The notes under the pieces were generated by a model, which saw only the letters and a list, made by a program, of their open reading frames with translations, was not told the origin of the DNA and made no database searches. A DNA stretch of 64,000 bases, from contig NZ_JAMBNR010000005.1 in the NCBI RefSeq assembly GCF_023715205.1, positions 248,001 to 312,000 of the forward strand, in the 5' to 3' direction. Position numbers and translations under genes: made by a program. Shown in pieces: positions 61,650 through 64,000 of this stretch (position 1 is its first letter; every line of letters begins with the position of its first letter). The DNA is from Mesobacillus maritimus (GTDB lineage: Bacteria > Bacillota > Bacilli > Bacillales > Cytobacillaceae).

Positions 61650-62681
61650 ATGGGGATTTTACATCGAATGCTATCAAAATTGATCCATATTAACTTATGG
61701 CATGCTTCTGTAATTGCCATTGGATTAATAATTCTAAGTAGTTTTCTAATGAAAAAAATTGAGCCGGATACGTTTCCACGATATAGTGACGCGCTTTGGT
61801 GGACGATGACTACCCTGGTTACGGTGGGGTATGGCGATCTTTATCCTAAAACAATCTTCGGCCAAATTTTTACGATGACCCTTATTTATACCTTTGGAAT
61901 TGGCGCGATGGGAATTCTGGTCGGAAAACTATTCCAATTTTTTGCTCAATATAAAAAGAAGAAGGAGGAAGGAAAATTGAACTTTGATGGAAAGAATCAT
62001 TATGTTTTGATTGGAATATCAAAAGATAAATTAGAGAGCATACTCGAAGAAATCCTCCATAGCAATAAAAAGTCTAAAGTCGTGGTTGTTGATCATAGCC
62101 CACACTCTCCAGTTGAGCATGATAATGTTCATTTTATTAGTGGGAATCCAGCGGATGAAGAGACATTGTTAAAAGCGAATATATTAGAAGCCCACTCTGT
62201 TGCAATTTTTTCCGAAGATCAAAATCAGTTCGCAGCAATTGCGGATGGTAAAACATTATTAATTGCCACACGTGTCGAATCTTTATCAAAAAAATATGAA
62301 AAAAGCATCTATACGGTGGTTGAAATACAGAAAGAATCACATATCTCTTTATTTGAACATGCAAATGTCGATGAAGTTATTCTTTCCAATGCCTCAGTAT
62401 CTCGACTTATGGCGCAAGCATCAATTCATCATGGTTCTAGTAAATTATTTAAACAACTTTTAAGCAAAGCTGATGGTGAGAATCTTTATCAAATTAAGAA
62501 AAAACCTCATTGGAAGAACTATAAAGAAGCTGCTTTAGAATTATTTGAACAGGGAGCTACTTTAATTTCCGATGGTGGTAGTTTAGATTTACCTAGACGT
62601 TCAATGGAAGATATACCGGAAAATGCAAGGATGTTTATTATCTGTGATGAGCAAACATATAACGAAATCAACAATGTATAG
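61650..62681 (+). CDS. yugO: Potassium channel with TrkA-N/RCK domain, YugO-like
   Basis: A 343-residue two-helix K+ channel. The first helix is at about 14-34, the pore selectivity filter TVGYGD is at 58-63 and the second helix at about 70-92. A cytoplasmic NAD-binding RCK/TrkA_N domain follows (about 110-230), with HYVLIGISKDKLESILEE as its nucleotide-binding start. It fits YugO of B. subtilis, which takes part in electrical signalling in biofilms. ATG at 61650. Confidence 0.92.
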   Translation: MGILHRMLSKLIHINLWHASVIAIGLIILSSFLMKKIEPDTFPRYSDALWWTMTTLVTVGYGDLYPKTIFGQIFTMTLIYTFGIGAMGILVGKLFQFFAQYKKKKEEGKLNFDGKNHYVLIGISKDKLESILEEILHSNKKSKVVVVDHSPHSPVEHDNVHFISGNPADEETLLKANILEAHSVAIFSEDQNQFAAIADGKTLLIATRVESLSKKYEKSIYTVVEIQKESHISLFEHANVDEVILSNASVSRLMAQASIHHGSSKLFKQLLSKADGENLYQIKKKPHWKNYKEAALELFEQGATLISDGGSLDLPRRSMEDIPENARMFIICDEQTYNEINNV

Positions 62682-62727
62682 TGGAGTATCGTTTACGGAC
62701 TATAGTTAGGGGAGCGATTATAGGGGA

Positions 62728-62752
62728 GAAGCACATCTGCTAAATGTGCTTC
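62728..62752. terminator. Hairpin between yugO and racA
   Basis: GAAGCACAT and ATGTGCTTC arms around a seven-base loop lie between the convergent genes. The T-runs are weak. Confidence 0.45.
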
Positions 62753-63274
62753 TTAAAACCCAAACAAAGAACTGATTAGTTTTTTCTTTTTTAATTTCTG
62801 AAAAAAACCAAACTCTTCTTTTGTTGCAGCTACCATTTCCACAGATTTTGGATCTGGTTCATCTTCTTTTTCCTTAGTAAGAATCTCGATTTGTTGAGTT
62901 AATTGCTCAATCATTTCATTTAATTCCTCAATTTCTCTACGATGTTGTAAAAGTTGGTAGGAGACAATTTCATCTGCCTTCCGATCTACTTTAGCTTCAA
63001 GTTCATTTATTTTATTTAATAGTTTCATGTAATCTGGTTGCACTTCTTGCTTTACGACTGCATGACGTTTTTTCTTGGCAGCTGCAGCTATATCCTGAAG
63101 GAGGACTCCATTATTAATTTGTTCTTGTATTTTTTTCATCACGTCAATATCTTCTTCGTTAAACACATAATGTCCAAGTTCATTCCGATTCATCTGTAAA
63201 TTAGCGTGTTTTACCCACCGTTGTATGGTACTGGGTGAAACACCTAGTAATTTTGCTACCGCATTGGTATTCAT
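62753..63274 (-). CDS. racA: Chromosome-anchoring protein RacA
   Basis: A 173-residue sporulation protein that ties the chromosome origin region to the cell pole through DivIVA. A MerR-like helix-turn-helix (VAKLLGVSPSTIQRWVKHANL, about 5-25) is followed by RNELGHYVFNEEDIDVMKK, a coiled coil (about 90-150) and the conserved C-terminal KKKKLISSLFGF. ATG at 63274 is chosen because GGAGGG is 6 nt upstream; the ATG at 63280 is too close to it and the longer frame to 63337 lacks support. Confidence 0.9.
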   Translation of the reverse strand: MNTNAVAKLLGVSPSTIQRWVKHANLQMNRNELGHYVFNEEDIDVMKKIQEQINNGVLLQDIAAAAKKKRHAVVKQEVQPDYMKLLNKINELEAKVDRKADEIVSYQLLQHRREIEELNEMIEQLTQQIEILTKEKEDEPDPKSVEMVAATKEEFGFFQKLKKKKLISSLFGF

Positions 63275-63296
63275 ACTCATCCCTCCCCGATAATCA

Positions 63297-63326
63297 TACA
63301 TTCGATATAGAAATTGGAAATCCTTT
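63297..63326 (-). promoter_or_regulatory. Sigma-H-like promoter of racA
   Basis: On the minus strand AAAGGATTT, a 14-nt spacer and GAATGTA match the sigma-H pattern (AGGAWWW and GAAT) with correct spacing. The predicted start lies about 16 nt before the racA ATG. RacA of B. subtilis is under sigma-H control, so the match is expected. Confidence 0.55.
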
Positions 63327-63572
63327 CTTGATGACAAAAGAAGTATTTGTTCGGCAAAGATAGTTAAAATGTTCTTGGTTTCATTGGATCCTGTCGAATG
63401 TTCTCAGTAAGTGTGAAGGAAAAGCATGTAAATCTATTCTATATTTGAAACTACACTGGGAAAGTATTACACTTTATTATAAATAAAGGCTTAACCTTGC
63501 AAAATGAGTGATTTGATCTCTAGGCAAGTTAAATTTGTAAAAAAGCCTACGATAAAATATGAGGTGGATTTC

Positions 63573-64000
63573 ATGAGTATGCAAAAAAGAATTATTCAAG
63601 AGCTAAATGTAAAACCACAAATTGATCCTAAACAAGAAGTCAAGAACCGTGTTGAGTTTTTAAAAAATTATTTAAAAAAGACCGGAGCCAAAGGCTTTGT
63701 CTTAGGAATTAGTGGTGGTCAGGATTCAACTCTAGCTGGGCGACTAGCTCAATTAGCAGTTGAAGAGGTCAGAAAAGAAGGCTATGATGCGGAATTTATT
63801 GCCGTCCGTTTACCATATGGAGTTCAAAAAGATGAGGACGATGCAAAAGCTGCGCTTGATTTTATTCAAGCCGACAAAGAATATGTATTTAATATTAAAT
63901 CCGCAGTTGATGCTACTGAAACTGAGTTTAACTCAATGGGTCTAAAAACGTTAAGTGATTATCAAAAAGGTAATGTGAAAGCAAGACTAAGGATGGTTGC
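63573..64000 (+). CDS. nadE: NH3-dependent NAD+ synthetase (5' part, cut by the window end)
   Basis: The first 142 codons of NadE. The N-terminal [24 protein letters not shown]-like region leads to the ATP-binding motif [18 protein letters not shown] (about 46-63), then [17 protein letters not shown]. It makes NAD+ from nicotinic acid adenine dinucleotide with ammonia. ATG at 63573 has GAGGTGG upstream. The frame runs open to the window end. Confidence 0.93.
   Translation, partial: MSMQKRIIQELNVKPQIDPKQEVKNRVEFLKNYLKKTGAKGFVLGISGGQDSTLAGRLAQLAVEEVRKEGYDAEFIAVRLPYGVQKDEDDAKAALDFIQADKEYVFNIKSAVDATETEFNSMGLKTLSDYQKGNVKARLRMV

Overview
The window is a low-G+C chromosomal segment of an endospore-forming Bacillaceae species. 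The evidence is cotH, a sigma-K-type promoter in front of a coat-like repeat protein, racA with a sigma-H-like promoter, a sulfolactate (spore solute) cluster, frequent TTG/GTG starts with strong Shine-Dalgarno (SD) sites, and many B. subtilis-type genes (yitE, ylmA, yneR, ykoS/ykoT, ykuK, yugO, pbpF, lytE). The combination fits a member outside the B. subtilis group. I found no rRNA, tRNA, CRISPR array, IS element or intact prophage.

Layout. 1-7.5 kb: yitE, then on the minus strand comA, a histidine phosphatase, cysH, sat and cysC, then an MFS exporter, a small hypothetical gene and a TSUP permease. Together these look like a route from sulfate to sulfite to sulfolactate, with possible exporters. 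7.7-21.8 kb: a catabolic locus with two sigma-54 promoters, shared upstream activator sites, a PrpR_N-type sigma-54 activator and an autoregulated GntR repressor. It encodes a glyoxylate-type aminotransferase, a truncated aconitase-like protein, a GlcD/GlcF-type oxidase, a class III CoA-transferase, an enoyl-CoA hydratase, a tripartite tricarboxylate transporter and a CaiE/PaaY-like protein. The substrate is unknown. This is the best candidate here for an undescribed system.

21.9-28.6 kb: orphan ABC ATPase (ylmA type), TIGR00266 protein, two LysE exporters, a basic repeat protein behind a sigma-K-like promoter, a cold-shock gene, and cotH with a divergent unknown gene. 29-36.5 kb: sbcD-sbcC, a type II pantothenate kinase and selB without other selenocysteine genes. 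36.7-44.6 kb: yneR, a LysM/NlpC-P60 endopeptidase, threonine aldolase, GNAT, three small ORFs, VOC protein, an FtsH paralogue and an acidic protein. 45-48.3 kb: a ykoS/ykoT/gtrA surface-glycosylation trio. 48.5-55.8 kb: azoreductase, PBP, CBO0543 protein, CorA, small proteins and an isolated phage-type holin. 55.9-57.2 kb: a patch of decayed genes around a truncated hemoglobin. 57.4-64 kb: GNAT, P-loop protein, DCC protein, an orphan acyl-CoA carboxyltransferase with a TetR-like operator, ykuK, a K+ channel, racA and the start of nadE.

Seven diverged copies of an intergenic repeat of about 135-185 bp are scattered over the window (R1-R7). They are not explained by the genes. Where an alternative start is preferred below, the choice rests on SD spacing read by eye.
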